From Solibacillus silvestris_B (GTDB lineage: Bacteria; Bacillota; Bacilli; Bacillales_A; Planococcaceae), in NCBI RefSeq assembly GCF_051967575.1, contig NZ_JBQCJW010000002.1:124001-188000 (forward strand): 64,000 bases of DNA, written 5' to 3'. Positions 62,511-64,000 of the stretch are shown in pieces. The position numbers and the translations under genes were made by a program. Every line of letters begins with the position of its first letter. Position 1 is the first letter of the stretch. The notes under the pieces are model-generated. The model made no database searches. It saw only the letters and a list, made by a program, of their open reading frames with translations, and was not told where the DNA came from.

Positions 62511-63980
62511 ATGAGAGTATGTTTAATCGCGGAAGGCTCGTACCCTTATGTTGCAGGCGGTGTATCCAGCTGGATCCACACGTTAATGACATCGATGCCC
62601 GATACGGAATTCGTCATTTTTGCGATTGCCGCACAACGCAAGCAGCAAGGTAAATTTAAATATACGTTACCGCCAAATCTAGTACGTGTCCATGAAGTTT
62701 TTTTGGATGCACATTTGGAAGAACAAGCAAAATGGGGAAAACGGTATAACCTCTCCCCTTCCCAAAAGAAGGATTTGTACGCATTAGTGAGCGGTGATGA
62801 AAACGTCAATTGGGAAAACCTCTTTCAATTAATTCGCAGCAAACAGTTTCAAAACGTTGGAGAATTTTTATCGAGTAAAGACTATTACGATATAATTCAG
62901 TATTTGGCCAAAACAAAATATTCCCAAGTGCCATATACAGAGCTATTTTGGACGGTCAGCTCCATGATTTTGCCGTTATTTTTAATTATCCGCGGAGAAA
63001 TACCAGAGGCGGATTTGTATCATGCGGTTTCAACAGGCTATGCAGGTGTCGTCGGGGCACTTGCGAAGGTCGTGCACAAAAAACCGTTGCTATTAACCGA
63101 GCATGGTATATACTCGCGCGAACGTGAAGAGGAAATTATTAAAGCGAACTGGGTGAAAGGCTATTTTAAAGATTTATGGATCAACTATTTCTATACATTA
63201 TCAAGCTCTATTTACAGTTTATCAGACGAAGTGATTACATTATTTGGCCGCAATAAAGAAATTGAAATAGAGCTAGGCTGCGATGAGCAAAAAATCCGCA
63301 TCATCCCAAATGGCATTGAAGTCAGTGACTACGCAAATGTAGTCCGTACATTACCAGAAGATCGCATTCGCATTGGTGCCATTGTCCGGGTCGTTCCGAT
63401 TAAAGATATTAAAATGATGATTCAAATGTTCGCCTTAGTGGAGCAAAAACTCCCTACTGCTGAATTATTTATAATGGGGCCAGCCGAAGAAGACTCGGAA
63501 TATTATGATGAATGCATTCAGCTTGCAGAAGCGTTGGGCATTCGGAATATCCGCTTTACAGGCATGGTTCAAATTAAGGATTATTTAGGCAATCTCGATA
63601 TTTTACTATTATCAAGCATCAGTGAAGGCCAGCCTTTAGCTATTTTAGAAGGGTTTGCCTGTGCGAAGCCATTCGTCTGCACAAATGTTGGAGGCTGCCG
63701 TGAGCTAATAGAAGGACGAGATGATCTTTATGGACCGGCAGGCTTTGTTGTCCCGGTAATGCAGCATTACGAGGAAATGGCGAGCTATGTATTAAAATTA
63801 TGCGAGGATCATCAATTGCGTAAAGTAATGGGGCAAAATGGCTTCAACCGTGTAAGCCACTTATACAAACGTTCTGCATTCATTGATGGATACAAGGAAC
63901 TGTATGCAAAACTAGGAGGTGCAGAAAAATGGCAGGTATCGGGTTCGAACTACGCAAGCTCTATCGTAAAGAAGGGCTAG
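62511..63980 (+). CDS. pelF: Pel glycosyltransferase PelF
   Basis: The GT4-family enzyme starts MRVCLIAEGSYPYVAGGVSS, the PelF N-terminus, and has the GT-B nucleotide-sugar motif EGQPLAILE (EX7E). PelF polymerises the chain in the cytoplasm from UDP-sugars. The ATG at 62511 has AAGGATGAG before it; an upstream ATG at 62496 overlaps the pelA stop. It is 489 residues. The 3' end overlaps pelG by 52 bases. Confidence 0.94.
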   Translation: MRVCLIAEGSYPYVAGGVSSWIHTLMTSMPDTEFVIFAIAAQRKQQGKFKYTLPPNLVRVHEVFLDAHLEEQAKWGKRYNLSPSQKKDLYALVSGDENVNWENLFQLIRSKQFQNVGEFLSSKDYYDIIQYLAKTKYSQVPYTELFWTVSSMILPLFLIIRGEIPEADLYHAVSTGYAGVVGALAKVVHKKPLLLTEHGIYSREREEEIIKANWVKGYFKDLWINYFYTLSSSIYSLSDEVITLFGRNKEIEIELGCDEQKIRIIPNGIEVSDYANVVRTLPEDRIRIGAIVRVVPIKDIKMMIQMFALVEQKLPTAELFIMGPAEEDSEYYDECIQLAEALGIRNIRFTGMVQIKDYLGNLDILLLSSISEGQPLAILEGFACAKPFVCTNVGGCRELIEGRDDLYGPAGFVVPVMQHYEEMASYVLKLCEDHQLRKVMGQNGFNRVSHLYKRSAFIDGYKELYAKLGGAEKWQVSGSNYASSIVKKG

Positions 63981-64000
63981 TCAACAATATTCAAGCATAT
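63929..64000 (+). CDS. pelG: PelG, partial (N-terminus only)
   Basis: The frame opens at an ATG at 63929 with AGGAGGT (63914-63920) before it and reads MAGIGFELRKLYRKEGLV to the window edge, the characteristic start of PelG, the multi-spanning Wzx-like transporter of the Pel system. Only 24 codons are visible. It overlaps pelF by 52 bases. Confidence 0.9.
   Translation, partial: MAGIGFELRKLYRKEGLVNNIQAY

Overview
The window comes from a low-GC, endospore-forming Firmicute of the Bacillales. The gene order and protein style fit the Planococcaceae best (Solibacillus or Lysinibacillus-like); this is an inference from conserved order and family resemblance, not a database match. Most of the window is the conserved Bacillus block (B. 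subtilis names): zur, nfo, cshB, yqfQ, ispH, yqfO, trmK, cccA, sigA, dnaG, yqfL, ccpN, glyS, recO, era, cdd, dgkA, ybeY, pgpH, phoH, yqfD, yqfC, floA, nfeD, rpsU, deoC and mtaB. The sporulation genes yqfC and yqfD support a spore former.

Layout. 1-4140 (minus): a corrinoid salvage operon read from a promoter near 4112-4139 through a complete cobalamin riboswitch (about 3926-4083) with a terminator at 3804-3837. It continues into a PduO-like protein, cobU, cobS, cobC, a second short CobU-like protein, and the alpha-ribazole pair cblT/cblS (cut by the window edge). 4385-6094: a KstD-like flavoprotein. 6181-8293: znuC-znuB-zur with a Zur box next to its promoter. 8312-15415: small protein, pcp, dacC, nfo, cshB, yqfQ, a decayed SDR gene, a DUF1450 protein and ispH. 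15416-23063: an accessory block with dctR-dctS / dctB-dctP (C4-dicarboxylate sensing and uptake) and an unusual dihydroorotate-dehydrogenase-like protein fused to a membrane domain. 23139-33054: yqfO to ccpN core genes. 33055-34872: T-box-controlled single-chain glyS, whose 3' end is tandemly duplicated around an assembly gap. 34887-39275: second accessory block (LysR regulator, frameshifted DUF2332 gene, unknown protein, EcsC-like protein, metallo-beta-lactamase-fold hydrolase). 39355-55965: recO to mtaB core genes with a few lipoproteins and unknowns. 56175-64000 (plus): a Gram-positive Pel exopolysaccharide cluster that runs off the window.

The most interesting part is the Pel cluster. A secreted right-handed beta-helix protein comes first. 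It is followed by a single polypeptide that joins a UDP-sugar 4-epimerase-like SDR to PelD, the c-di-GMP receptor, which keeps the RxxD site. After these come PelE, a deacetylase-only PelA (DUF2194), PelF and the first codons of PelG, with overlapping or nearly overlapping genes. Precursor supply, c-di-GMP control, polymerisation, export and deacetylation are thus packed in one transcription unit, and the beta-helix protein is a candidate Pel-processing enzyme. Second is the DHODH-like/membrane fusion at 21252-23063, which lacks key DHODH residues and has a duplicated membrane module. No tRNA, rRNA, CRISPR array, intact insertion sequence or prophage was seen.
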